Positions 45,555 through 54,376 of a stretch of 64,000 nucleotides of DNA are shown here, in pieces (position 1 is the stretch's first letter; every line of letters begins with the position of its first letter). A program made the translations under genes and the position numbers. The notes under the pieces were generated by a model, which saw nothing but the letters and a program-made list of their open reading frames with translations, did not search any database and was not told the origin of the DNA. This DNA comes from an uncultured Alphaproteobacteria bacterium. Its GTDB lineage: Bacteria > Pseudomonadota > Alphaproteobacteria > RF32 > CAG-239. The stretch lies in assembly GCA_944392295.1 (NCBI GenBank), contig CALXWE010000002.1, forward strand, positions 1 through 64,000, read 5' to 3'.

Positions 45555-45923
45555 ATGAAAAAAATTTGGACGATTGTTCTATGCTTGGGACTCGGATTTA
45601 GCCTTAATGCTAATGCCGCAACTTCTTTTATTGAAGGGATGGAAGATATTCCTATCCCTGACAAAATGATGCAAATTCAGGCAGATAATTTTTCGTTCGG
45701 TAATGAAGAGACTCGTTTTGTTGAAGCATACTTACAAACCAACTTCGGTAAATTTTCCTTTGTTGCCGGATTTTACGAAGATACTTTACCGCAACTGGGC
45801 TGGAACTTAAAAAACAAGCAAACGGATTATGTCGAATTTGAAAGAGACGGCGAAGAATTGTCCGTTACTTTGGTAAATAAAATGCCTCTTATTGTAAGAG
45901 TTACCTTAACAGGCAGACAATAA
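45555..45923 (+). CDS. Small periplasmic protein between mutM and rpsT, unknown function
   Basis: 122 residues from ATG 45555, preceded by GAGGTG; the ATG at 45543 overlaps the mutM stop and gives a less likely start. A signal peptide (about 1-21, ending ANA) leads to a single small domain (MQIQADNFSFGNEETRFVEA, FYEDTLPQLGWNLKNKQTDY, ELSVTLVNKMPLIVRVTL) that could be a lipid- or peptide-binding fold. No enzyme residues stand out. It is eight bases behind mutM and ends at a terminator, so the two form one unit. Confidence 0.75.
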   Translation: MKKIWTIVLCLGLGFSLNANAATSFIEGMEDIPIPDKMMQIQADNFSFGNEETRFVEAYLQTNFGKFSFVAGFYEDTLPQLGWNLKNKQTDYVEFERDGEELSVTLVNKMPLIVRVTLTGRQ

Positions 45924-45958
45924 AGCTTTAAGAATCGGGCTTTAAAGCTGATTTTTTT
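45924..45958 (+). terminator. Terminator after the small periplasmic protein
   Basis: AGCTTTAA and TTAAAGCT pair around a 10-base loop, followed by TTTTTTT. Confidence 0.8.
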
Positions 45959-46059
45959 ACTTTTTTTTAAAATTGTTGTTGACTTTAGATGAAAGTAACG
46001 GCTATAAAGCATACCAGAATATTTTATGTAATTAACTTAAATTAAATAGGAATAAGAAT

Positions 46060-46320
46060 ATGGCCAATCATAAATCGGCAAAAACGAGAATTAGAAGAAA
46101 CGATAAACGTAGCGTAATCAACGGTATGAGAAGAAGCCGCGTTAGAACTTTTGTTAAGAAAGTTGTGGCTTTGATTGCTGCCGGAAATAAAGATGAAGCA
46201 ACTACTGCTTTGAGAGTTGCTGAAAGCGAAATGATGCGCGCTGCTCAAAAAGGTATATTCCACAAGAATATGGCTTCTCGCACAATTTCTCGTTTGGCTC
46301 AAAAAATTAAAGCTCTTTAA
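46060..46320 (+). CDS. rpsT: 30S ribosomal protein S20
   Basis: 86 residues: MANHKSAKTRIRRNDKRS at the start, then MRRSRVRTFVKKVVALI and a C-terminal ISRLAQKIKAL. This is the helical, basic S20 that binds 16S rRNA. Its position just upstream of dnaA is conserved in alphaproteobacteria. It has its own terminator. Confidence 0.96.
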   Translation: MANHKSAKTRIRRNDKRSVINGMRRSRVRTFVKKVVALIAAGNKDEATTALRVAESEMMRAAQKGIFHKNMASRTISRLAQKIKAL

Positions 46321-46344
46321 TTTTTAGCTTTTATAAATCTCTTG

Positions 46345-46394
46345 AAAGACACCTTACCAGCCTGCTCCTAAGGCTTTGGTTTGGTGTCTTTTTT
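46345..46394 (+). terminator. Terminator after rpsT
   Basis: AAAGACACC and GGTGTCTTT pair; AGCC/GGCT inside the loop extends the fold; six T follow. Confidence 0.85.
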
Positions 46395-46512
46395 GCTTAA
46401 AAATAAGGCACACCGCCCGACTCTGCGGAAAACCTATGTCAAGTAAATTAATTTAAATGTTCTCAAAATGTTCTATTGTTTTTATTGTTTTTTCGTGTTT
46501 AGTATCTTTCAT

Positions 46513-46555
46513 CATCTGATGAGATGTTGAAAGTTAAAAGTCATCTTATGAGATG
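46513..46555. promoter_or_regulatory. Two palindromic operator-like sites upstream of dnaA
   Basis: CATCTGATGAGATG (46513-46526) and CATCTTATGAGATG (46542-46555) are near-identical palindromes (CATCT-N4-AGATG), start to start 29 bp apart. They are the only strong structure in the 46395-46715 intergenic region, which otherwise holds AT-rich sequence without clear DnaA boxes. A dimeric regulator bound at both could control dnaA. Confidence 0.6.
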
Positions 46556-46715
46556 CAAAAACTCAAAAAGTGAATCGAAATTATTTTAGTTACGGTTCGT
46601 GTTGGAGAGTTCTGTTTAACGGACTTGAAAGCTATTATACTTACTGGTTAGTTATTATAAAAACAAATTATAAAAAAACATTGGATTAACTTTATTGGAT
46701 TTTAAGGAAATGGCA

Positions 46716-48158
46716 ATGGCTGAAGAAGCAATAACAAATAATGAAACTTCTGTTCAAGACGAGTGGGGACAGATTTGCAGCCAACTCAAATTGGAATTCG
46801 GCGAAACCGCCTTTGACAGCTGGTTAAAACCCTTGAGTGTCGGCTCTTTTAGCGATGGGGTCATGAATATTTGCGTTCCGACTACTTTTATGAAAAACTG
46901 GGTGATTACTCACTACTCTGATAGAATCCATAAAATATGGGAACATAAAAATCCGGAAATTAAAAAAGTTAACTTTGTAGTTCAAACCGTTAATGTTGAT
47001 AGTCGTTTTCACGGTACCGATACTTCTTTGTTAAAGAAAATTTCATCTACGCCTACACCGCAAAATGTATACGCCTCAAACTTCGGAAACGTTGTTAATA
47101 TTGCCGATTATGCAAAACCTGATAACGGTTTACAACTTTCCGCTCCATTAAATCCGGCTTACACTTTTGATACATTCGTGGTAGGTAAAACTAATGAATT
47201 TGCTTATGCCGCAGCTCGTAAAGTTGCCGAATGTAAAAACGTATCGTTTAATCCGTTGTTTTTGTACTCTGGAGTAGGTTTGGGGAAAACCCACCTGATG
47301 CACGCCATTGCTTGGCACATTCGTAAACAAGACCCCAGCCGTAACGTTATTTATTTGTCAGCCGAACAGTTCTTGTATAAGTTTGTTAAGGCTTTAAGAT
47401 ATAAAGATACCGCGGCATTTAAAGAACAATTCCGTTCAGTTGATGTTTTAATGGTTGATGATGTCCAATTTATGAGCAATAAAGAATCGACCCAAGAAGA
47501 GTTCTTTTATACCTTTAACTCTTTGATTGAAGAAGGAAGACAAATCATTATTTCGGCTGATAAATCGCCATCTGATTTGGAAGGAATCGAAGCTCGCTTA
47601 AAATCTCGCTTAAACAGCGGCTTGGTAGCAGATATTCACCCTACCGACTTTGATTTGAGAATGGGTATTTTGCATAATAAAGCTAAACAAATGGGCGTGG
47701 AATTGCCGGAAAAAGTTGCGGAATTTTTAGCTCAGAAAATAACTTCAAACATCAGAGAATTGGAAGGTTCTTTAAGACGAATCGTTGCTCATTCCCAACT
47801 CCTATCTGATAAAGAAATCACTTTGGATATGACTCAAGATGTGTTAAAAGACATGCTGCGCTCAATTGACCGCAAAACCACTATTGACGAAATCCAGAAA
47901 AAGGTTGCCGAATACTTTAATATTTCGGTAAAAGAGCTGCAATCTTCAAGAAGAGCTCGCACGGTGGCTCGTCCGCGTCAGATTGCCATGTATTTGGCAA
48001 AACAACTTACCTCTCGCTCCTTGCCCGAGATAGGTCGTAAATTTGACCGTGACCACACAACCGTTATGCACGCAGTACGCAAGGTTGAAGAGTTGATTGT
48101 TGAAGATGCTTCTTTGGCAGAAAACGTTGAAGCTTTAAGAAGAGCTCTGGAAAATTAA
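46716..48158 (+). CDS. dnaA: Chromosomal replication initiator DnaA
   Basis: 480 residues from ATG 46716, which has AAGGAA six bases upstream; ATG 46710 and TTG 46695 are in frame but poorly spaced. Domain I (WGQICSQLKLEFGETAFDSW) is followed by a short linker (domain II) and the AAA+ domain with Walker A SGVGLGKTHLMHAI, Walker B VDVLMVDDVQFM and LKSRLNSGLVADI. Domain IV carries the DnaA signature RDHTTVMHAVRKVEEL. It unwinds oriC. Its neighbours rpsT (upstream) and dnaN-recF (downstream) make a compact replication cluster. Confidence 0.96.
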   Translation: MAEEAITNNETSVQDEWGQICSQLKLEFGETAFDSWLKPLSVGSFSDGVMNICVPTTFMKNWVITHYSDRIHKIWEHKNPEIKKVNFVVQTVNVDSRFHGTDTSLLKKISSTPTPQNVYASNFGNVVNIADYAKPDNGLQLSAPLNPAYTFDTFVVGKTNEFAYAAARKVAECKNVSFNPLFLYSGVGLGKTHLMHAIAWHIRKQDPSRNVIYLSAEQFLYKFVKALRYKDTAAFKEQFRSVDVLMVDDVQFMSNKESTQEEFFYTFNSLIEEGRQIIISADKSPSDLEGIEARLKSRLNSGLVADIHPTDFDLRMGILHNKAKQMGVELPEKVAEFLAQKITSNIRELEGSLRRIVAHSQLLSDKEITLDMTQDVLKDMLRSIDRKTTIDEIQKKVAEYFNISVKELQSSRRARTVARPRQIAMYLAKQLTSRSLPEIGRKFDRDHTTVMHAVRKVEELIVEDASLAENVEALRRALEN

Positions 48159-48180
48159 AATACTTACTATAAATATTTAA

Positions 48181-48208
48181 AAACCGCTTATTTTTTAAGC
48201 GGTTTTTT
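48181..48208 (+). terminator. Terminator after dnaA
   Basis: AAACCGCTTA and TAAGCGGTTT pair around a short T loop, followed by six T. Confidence 0.9.
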
Positions 48209-48221
48209 GTTTTTATCATTT

Positions 48222-48335
48222 TGTGGAAAATAAAGTAAAAAACCTGTGAAATAATCGTCTTTTTACCTTTTGATTTTTGAGGATTGTGTTATCTTTTTTT
48301 ATAGTTGAATATTTAATTTTTTATGGGCAAAAACG
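48222..48335. other. AT-rich dnaA-dnaN spacer with a DnaA-box-like site
   Basis: TGTGGAAAA (48222-48230) fits the complement of TTWTNCACA; TGTGAAATA (48246-48254) has one mismatch. A very AT-rich stretch follows (about 48290-48325). This could be part of oriC or a dnaN control region; with only one perfect box the origin call is weak. Confidence 0.3.
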
Positions 48336-49454
48336 ATGAGATTTACTATTGAAAGAGCTACTTTATTAAAAACCCTCAGCCATGTTCAAAGCATTGTTGA
48401 AAAAAGAAATACCATCCCGGTTTTATCTAATGTCAGAATCGAGGCTTTGGGTGACGGCATTAGCTTTAAAGCTACTGATATGGATACTGAAATTACCGAA
48501 ATTACCGATGCTAAAATTGCTGAAACCGGCGCTACGACCGCTCCGGCTCATATGCTTTATGATATCGTTCGTAAATTAAGCGACGGCTCGGAAGTTGAAC
48601 TCATTTTCCCTGATGAAAAAGGTCAACTTACTATTGCTTCAGGACGCTCTAAGTTCTCTCTTTCAACCATCGCTGTTGAGGATTTTCCGGTTATATCCGG
48701 CGATAGCTTGCCCACTAACTTTACAATGGCTAAAGAAGAACTCAAAGATGTTATCGACCGTACTCAGTTTGCTGTTTCAACCGAAGAAACAAGATATTAC
48801 TTAAACGGTCTTTATATTCACGCTAAAACCGAAGGTGAAACTAAAGTTTTAAGAATCGTAGCTACAGACGGACACCGTTTAGCTTGTGTCGAATCGCCGT
48901 TGCCTGAAGGTGCCGAAAAAATGAACGGCGTTATCATTCCCAGAAAGACTGTTGCCGAAATCAGAAAACTTTTGGATGACACAAATTCTGAAAATGTTGC
49001 CATTGCACTATCGGAAAATAAAATTCGTTTCGTTCTAGAAGATGTTACTTTAACTTCTAAACTTATTGACGGTACTTACCCTGATTATGAGCGCGTTATT
49101 CCGACCGATAACGATAAAATTTTGGAACTAGAAGTGAAGGCTTTGGCTTCGGCTGTTGACCGTGTTTCGGTTGTTGCCGAGAGAACTCGCGCTATTAAGC
49201 TCATTACCTCTAAAAATCATGTCGTACTTACAACTTCCAGTCCCGATTTAGGCAGCGCTTTGGAAGAATTGGAAGCTAAATATGAAAGCGAATCCTTGGA
49301 AGTTGGTTATAATTTCCGTTATCTGTTGGATATCTTGGCTGAAATTAAAGGTGACACCGTTAAAATAAGCTTTTCTGATGCTTCTTCGCCTTCCGTTATT
49401 CACGATACATCAGATTCCAGCGCTATTTACGTTTTAATGCCGATGAGAGTATAA
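48336..49454 (+). CDS. dnaN: DNA polymerase III sliding clamp (beta subunit)
   Basis: 372 residues. The start (MRFTIERATLLKTLSHVQSIVEKR-like), the IPVLSNVRIEA block, LPEGAEKMNGVIIPRK in the middle, DGTYPDYERVIP and the end SSAIYVLMPMRV are those of beta clamps with three repeated domains. It tethers polymerase to DNA. It is 177 bp after dnaA and 74 bp before recF. Confidence 0.96.
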   Translation: MRFTIERATLLKTLSHVQSIVEKRNTIPVLSNVRIEALGDGISFKATDMDTEITEITDAKIAETGATTAPAHMLYDIVRKLSDGSEVELIFPDEKGQLTIASGRSKFSLSTIAVEDFPVISGDSLPTNFTMAKEELKDVIDRTQFAVSTEETRYYLNGLYIHAKTEGETKVLRIVATDGHRLACVESPLPEGAEKMNGVIIPRKTVAEIRKLLDDTNSENVAIALSENKIRFVLEDVTLTSKLIDGTYPDYERVIPTDNDKILELEVKALASAVDRVSVVAERTRAIKLITSKNHVVLTTSSPDLGSALEELEAKYESESLEVGYNFRYLLDILAEIKGDTVKISFSDASSPSVIHDTSDSSAIYVLMPMRV

Positions 49455-49528
49455 TTCTTATTTACACTTAATTAAAACGAATCGGGTATATTGTTATTAC
49501 AATATAAGATATCGCAAGGAGATGTGTT

Positions 49529-50743
49529 TTGGGCAATCATGCTCTTAAAATTGCAGAAGTTGTTAAACAAAAGTCAGGCGTTTCGCGCCTGACTTTAACC
49601 GACTTTAGAAACTATGCATATCTCCGTCTAAATGTAGATTTAGCTCCCGTCATCATAACCGGCGAAAACGGCAGCGGAAAAACCAACATCTTGGAAGCCA
49701 TATCTTTCTTGACCCCGGGTCGGGGTTTGCGTGGCTCAAAACTTGCCGATATAAAACGAATCACTCCGGCTTTAGTTACTCCCGATTTTAATCCGGAAAT
49801 ATCAGAAAATTCTTCTTGGGCGGTTTCTGCCGTAATCAGTAAAAACGATGAAGAATTTTCGGTCGGCACCGCTCTAAAAAAAGCAGCCAAAGAAATTGAT
49901 GACGAAACTAAGGCTTTTGAACGACGAATCGTGCAAATTGACGGACAAAAAATTTCATCACAGGTTGAACTCGGAAAATATATATCTGCCATTTGGCTCA
50001 CACCCCAAATGGACCGTCTCTTCTTAGGCGGTACCCAACCTCGACGCAGCTTTTTAGATAGAATCGTCTACGCTTTTGATATTGAGCATGCTAAGCGCAC
50101 TGCTAATTTTGAACACATCTATAAACAATGGTATCAGCTTTTAAAAAGCGGCTGTCGCGATAATAATTGGCTGTTGTCTTTGGAAGAAGAAATGTCTGCC
50201 TTGGGTGTTGCTATTGCTGCTGCCAGGCGCGAACTTATTGCTCGATTAAATACTTTTATTGAGCAAGAACCAGATGATGTTTTTCCTGATATTGCCTTGG
50301 AGCTTGACGGCACTATTGAAAAACTTTTAGATAAGCTTCCTGCTATCGATGTGGAAGATTATTATCGTAACTTATTATCTTCTCAGCGACACAGTGTTAT
50401 CAATAACGATTATGTTGACGGTGTTAATCGCACTGATTTTAAGGTTTACTACAAGAAAAAACATATGCCCGCCGAACTTTGTTCTACAGGCGAGCAAAAA
50501 TCTTTGCTGGTTAGTATTATTTTAGCTCAAACAAAATGTCAGATACTTGATAAAGGTTTTGCCCCTATTCTGCTTCTAGATGAGGTTACGACTCATTTAG
50601 ACGACTTAAAGCGCGATGCCTTGCTTGCCAAAATTAAAGACTTAAATATTCAGGCTTGGATTACATCAACCGAGCCGCAAATATTTGACGTATTAAAAAA
50701 TGATGCTCAATTCTTAACTGTTAAAAACAATACTGTGTTTTGA
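49529..50743 (+). CDS. recF: DNA replication and repair protein RecF
   Basis: 404 residues. The start is a TTG at 49529, chosen because AAGGAG lies seven bases upstream and no ATG fits. Motifs: LTLTDFRNYAYLRL, Walker A GENGSGKTNILEAI, signature STGEQKSLLVSIILAQ and Walker B PILLLDEVTTHLD. RecF loads RecA at gaps with RecO and RecR. It converges with the nucleotidyltransferase operon, one base apart. Confidence 0.93.
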   Translation: MGNHALKIAEVVKQKSGVSRLTLTDFRNYAYLRLNVDLAPVIITGENGSGKTNILEAISFLTPGRGLRGSKLADIKRITPALVTPDFNPEISENSSWAVSAVISKNDEEFSVGTALKKAAKEIDDETKAFERRIVQIDGQKISSQVELGKYISAIWLTPQMDRLFLGGTQPRRSFLDRIVYAFDIEHAKRTANFEHIYKQWYQLLKSGCRDNNWLLSLEEEMSALGVAIAAARRELIARLNTFIEQEPDDVFPDIALELDGTIEKLLDKLPAIDVEDYYRNLLSSQRHSVINNDYVDGVNRTDFKVYYKKKHMPAELCSTGEQKSLLVSIILAQTKCQILDKGFAPILLLDEVTTHLDDLKRDALLAKIKDLNIQAWITSTEPQIFDVLKNDAQFLTVKNNTVF

Positions 50744-50744
50744 C

Positions 50745-51485
50745 TTATTTTAAAGTCAGAGCCGCCTTCAAAGAATCATTAAATAACTCACGAAGCTGTT
50801 TGTGTATTCCTCGATAATTGAGCAACTTGAATAGTATATATTCTCTTATTGAACTACTACTTCTTAAAATACAATTCTTATAGTATTGTTCAACTTCTTC
50901 AGCCCCTTCTATAGTGTTCATTTTATCGCTTTCGACCATCTCTCTCATATAATCTTTGATGGCATAAAAGCGTCGGGTATACTCTTCCATAATATCATCA
51001 ACATCTAAGCCTTCTACAATATCTTTACGCGGCTCTACCACCCATTTGTCTTGCAATATGGAATATAGCCCCACAATTTCAAAATTGTGAGAACTAAATT
51101 TTATATCAACCAAGCGGTTGCCGGCTTTAAAACTAGTATCCGGGAATGCCCCATTTTTCATGGCAGACATAAATGCTTCAAATTCTTCTCGATTGTTAGT
51201 AATATAAGGACATCCGATGTTACTTACATTAATACGCATATCTAAATCAGATCCATCGTAATAAAAATAGCTCGCTGACGAACCGTTAAGGTATATATCA
51301 TCAACCTTTAACCCTTCTATACCTCCTAGACAACGATTGTAGACAAAGTTTGCTTCACTTAATAATGTTTTGCGCAACTCTGAATACATTTTTTTATGTG
51401 TATCAAAAACTCTAACATCCAATGTGTCATTCGGCGTTAACAATCTGATTGCGATATCTTTAATTTCAACTCTTTGTTCTGTCAT
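50745..51485 (-). CDS. Nucleotidyltransferase-fold protein, paralogue 3
   Basis: 246 residues. The NTase core is YLNGSSASYFYYDGSDLD: GS, ten residues, then DxD. The third acid is in RLVDIKFSS. A following YSILQDKWVVEP block and a helical C-terminus (EYILFKLLNYRGIHKQ) match the other two genes. All three catalytic carboxylates are present, so activity is likely; the substrate (a nucleotide added to RNA, protein or small molecule, or a cyclic nucleotide) is unknown. It is the last gene of the operon, six bases after its neighbour, and converges on recF. Confidence 0.65.
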   Translation of the reverse strand: MTEQRVEIKDIAIRLLTPNDTLDVRVFDTHKKMYSELRKTLLSEANFVYNRCLGGIEGLKVDDIYLNGSSASYFYYDGSDLDMRINVSNIGCPYITNNREEFEAFMSAMKNGAFPDTSFKAGNRLVDIKFSSHNFEIVGLYSILQDKWVVEPRKDIVEGLDVDDIMEEYTRRFYAIKDYMREMVESDKMNTIEGAEEVEQYYKNCILRSSSSIREYILFKLLNYRGIHKQLRELFNDSLKAALTLK

Positions 51486-51491
51486 TGTTTT

Positions 51492-52370
51492 CTATACCTG
51501 ATTTAGTGATTGCTCGATTATTTTTCTGTAATAGCCGTAAACATAACAATGTTTTAACAAACGATATATGTTATATTCAAGACTATATTCATGGGCTTTA
51601 AAATACTCTTTGGCATCAAATGCTTTGTGCCGAATATCTAGCAAATAGTTATCTATTTTACGTGCAGCTCCTATTGTAAAAAGTCCCTTTTCATTTCGGG
51701 GAAATTTGCTGATATATCTGATTAATTTATCATACTCTTTAATGTATTCAGAACGTAGTTCTTCAGAACTAAAAGCAAATTCTTGACGTACCGGCTCTGA
51801 AAGCCATTTATTTTGTAATAAAGAATATTTATTTCGGCATTTTACTTGATCTGAAGTAGGTAACAAAACACCCATATCTATATTATACCCATGTATACTT
51901 GGCTTAAAATCAACAATTGATAAAAAAAGATTAAGTATACTAACAAACCTATCGGTAAGATTATAATTATCAGGAACTATATCTTCTACTACTATAAAAA
52001 CATCAATATCTGAGTCTTGATTATAAATATAGCTGCAAATACTACCCGTAATTACCACATCAAGTATTTTAATCTTTGGGAAAAATACTAAAAAACGTTT
52101 TTTTATATTATTAAAAATCATCATCAGTTTTTTATGAATATCTTCCAATAACAAATTATCCGTACCAAATATATTTGGTGCCAAACTTTTATTATTTTGC
52201 AAAACATGATTTATTTTGGATATAAATTCTTGTTCATAAGGTGTAACAAATTCCGATTCTTGTTCACACTCAGAATCTGATAAATTAAATGCATAATCCA
52301 TATTGTTTATTTTATAAGCGGTATGCAGATTGTTGTAATCTGGAATATTGTATTTTACAAGCATTGTCAT
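51492..52370 (-). CDS. Nucleotidyltransferase-fold protein, paralogue 2
   Basis: 292 residues. An N-terminal extension (~45 residues) precedes a helical region (FISKINHVLQNNKSLAPNIF). The core is VITGSICSYIYNQDSDIDVF (GS, ten residues, DxD) with the third acid in YNIDMGVLLP. KYSLLQNKWLSEPVRQEFAF is the conserved post-core motif, and YNIYRLLKHCYVYGYY the C-terminal one. It starts inside the stop of paralogue 1 (ATGA overlap), so the two are translationally coupled. It lacks HEPN or other toxin-antitoxin signatures that I can see. Confidence 0.65.
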   Translation of the reverse strand: MTMLVKYNIPDYNNLHTAYKINNMDYAFNLSDSECEQESEFVTPYEQEFISKINHVLQNNKSLAPNIFGTDNLLLEDIHKKLMMIFNNIKKRFLVFFPKIKILDVVITGSICSYIYNQDSDIDVFIVVEDIVPDNYNLTDRFVSILNLFLSIVDFKPSIHGYNIDMGVLLPTSDQVKCRNKYSLLQNKWLSEPVRQEFAFSSEELRSEYIKEYDKLIRYISKFPRNEKGLFTIGAARKIDNYLLDIRHKAFDAKEYFKAHEYSLEYNIYRLLKHCYVYGYYRKIIEQSLNQV

Positions 52371-53137
52371 TGATTGACACTCATCAAATATTTATAAGAA
52401 TCGTTAATATAGTTATAAAAATGTTCTGTTACTCCAAAACGTTTTAACAGACGATACATATTGTATTCCAGACAATACTCATGCAATGCCGATGTGTTTC
52501 TGGCATAATAGGCGCTATTATTCATATCAAACAAATGTTGATTTAATTTTTTGCAGCTTTCCGCTGTTAGAAAAGCTCCGTTTATTTTTTCTAAATCTGC
52601 CACATAGCTATGAAGTTCCGCACTATACCTGCAATATTCTCTAAATAGTTCTTCAACCGTAAAAGGGTATTCTTGACGAATGGGTTTATAGTTCCATTTA
52701 TTATACATAACGGAATAAATATTTATACCGTGAGCATGCGGATCATTTATATGAATCATTCCTAAATCTGTCGGATAATTATAAATGCTGGGCTTAAATT
52801 GTAATCTTCCAAAAAATGAATTGGTATTTTGAAAAAGTTGAGGCTTGTTATTAATGACAACTCCTTCTTTTTCTTTAACCACCACAAACAAGTCAAAATC
52901 TGAGCTGGAGCTATATGTATATCCACAAACACTTCCATTTACTATGATGTCTGCTAATTCAAATAAAGGATAAAAATTTAAGACAAGCTTTTTGCAATAA
53001 TCAACAATATCCAACGCCTTTTGACGAACATCACCACGCATCACGCCGTCCTCACCAAAAAGTTCCGGACATAACGTGTTGTGATTTTGCAACATCCTTG
53101 CTATAAGGGCAAGCTTTTGTTCTTTACTGACCTGCAT
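52367..53137 (-). CDS. Nucleotidyltransferase-fold protein, paralogue 1
   Basis: 256 residues. An N-terminal helical part (KLALIARMLQNHNTLCPELF, KALDIVDYCKKLVLNFYPLF) leads to the core VNGSVCGYTYSSSSDFDLFV and a third acid in YPTDLGMI. YSVMYNKWNYKPIRQEYPF and YNMYRLLKRFGVTEHFYNYI are shared with its paralogues. It lies six bases after the secreted Cys-rich protein gene. Same family as the next two, about one quarter to one third identical by eye in the core region (not computed). Confidence 0.68.
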   Translation of the reverse strand: MQVSKEQKLALIARMLQNHNTLCPELFGEDGVMRGDVRQKALDIVDYCKKLVLNFYPLFELADIIVNGSVCGYTYSSSSDFDLFVVVKEKEGVVINNKPQLFQNTNSFFGRLQFKPSIYNYPTDLGMIHINDPHAHGINIYSVMYNKWNYKPIRQEYPFTVEELFREYCRYSAELHSYVADLEKINGAFLTAESCKKLNQHLFDMNNSAYYARNTSALHEYCLEYNMYRLLKRFGVTEHFYNYINDSYKYLMSVNQ

Positions 53138-53143
53138 TTAACT

Positions 53144-54223
53144 TTATGCGTTATAAACCACACAATCATCACAAGACTGGTCACTACTCAAATTATTGGT
53201 ATATTTAATCTTGCACTGTTCCTCAGAGATTGTATCCACTGCCATCATAGTTGAAGGTGGCAAAAAGTCATTAGAACTTGTATTCATACCACACATACCT
53301 ATACAATCTCGCAAATACGCGCACGCTTGAGCACTTCCTGCTTCACATGCATAAGCGTGGCTTAAACTACATCTGGTAACACAATCATTGTAATCACTTC
53401 CGCTACCACCTTGGCTTGAAGAACAACTTCCGTAACATACTTTCTTGGTTCCATTTGTTAAGTATATTGTTGCGGTAGCACAACTTTCTCCCGCCGGAGA
53501 AGTGGTATAACCAGCCTCTTCGCAACTTGCATATGCTTTAACACAATCACCATCCTGATCCTCTACATAACCTGTATTACAAGAACAAGATGTATAACAT
53601 GTCTTTGTACTACCATTTGATAAATATATCGTGGCTGTTTCTGAACCACAGGTTCTGTTAATATCATTTGAAAAATATCCGGCATCTTCACAAGATGCAT
53701 AGACTTTAACTTTAACACAATTACCGGAATCGTCTTCTGTATAACCAGACTTACAAGTACAGCTTGTATAGCAATTTTTGGGAGTTCCATTTGTTGTATA
53801 AATAAAATTCTCGCTGGAGCAATCTCTGTTGGTATCATTTGTAAAATAACCTGCATCTTCACAGCTGGCGTATGATTTTTTGCATCTTAAACCTGCTACC
53901 TCGGCATAACCTGTCTCGCAACCAACCAAAGCATATTTTATTGTGCTTCCAGATGTACATGAAATACATATACCCTTGGACGGGCAACTTGTCAGGGTAT
54001 ACTTACTGCAGTCCCCGCCGGCTGTACCTGAAACACATTTCTTATAAGATGTATCAAACGGACAATACAAATAACTTTGACAATCAGCGACCGTCTCTTT
54101 GCTGTAACCCAATGCCGTACATGTCGGTTGGGTAATACACTGAAGAGCAGCATGTGCATCGCTGCCACCCATTACTAAAATTGCTGCAGGCAATGCAACT
54201 GTGTAAAATATACGTCTATTCAT
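53144..54223 (-). CDS. Secreted Cys-rich protein with three repeats
   Basis: 359 residues. A signal peptide (about 1-25, ending AHA) is followed by a Cys-rich N-terminal region and three repeats of roughly 45-55 residues beginning CEDAG or CEEAG and running through IYLSNGSTKTCYTSCSC to GYVEDQDGDCVK. Each repeat has about six Cys, consistent with disulfide-linked EGF-like or similar modules. A fourth Cys-rich part at the C-terminus (CVTRCSLSHAYACEAG, CAYLRDCIGMCGM) differs. It is probably surface-exposed or periplasmic. It heads the operon of the nucleotidyltransferases. Confidence 0.75.
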   Translation of the reverse strand: MNRRIFYTVALPAAILVMGGSDAHAALQCITQPTCTALGYSKETVADCQSYLYCPFDTSYKKCVSGTAGGDCSKYTLTSCPSKGICISCTSGSTIKYALVGCETGYAEVAGLRCKKSYASCEDAGYFTNDTNRDCSSENFIYTTNGTPKNCYTSCTCKSGYTEDDSGNCVKVKVYASCEDAGYFSNDINRTCGSETATIYLSNGSTKTCYTSCSCNTGYVEDQDGDCVKAYASCEEAGYTTSPAGESCATATIYLTNGTKKVCYGSCSSSQGGSGSDYNDCVTRCSLSHAYACEAGSAQACAYLRDCIGMCGMNTSSNDFLPPSTMMAVDTISEEQCKIKYTNNLSSDQSCDDCVVYNA

Positions 54224-54334
54224 ATCAGCACCTCTTATAAAAATAGATTATATACCAACCTCTTTGGCCAGTAAATAATGTTAACCATGGTAATATTTAT
54301 ATTATAGCCGATTTTATTAAAAAAACAATAAAAA

Positions 54335-54366
54335 AAACCACCTTTATAACTAAAGGCGGTTTTTTA
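54335..54366 (-). terminator. Terminator after fabZ (bidirectional)
   Basis: AACCACCTTTA pairs with TAAAGGCGGTT (one mismatch) around TAAC, with A-run on the left and T-run on the right. It ends the fabZ-to-pyrH cluster and separates it from the Cys-rich protein operon. Confidence 0.75.
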
Positions 54367-54376
54367 TTGATATTTA

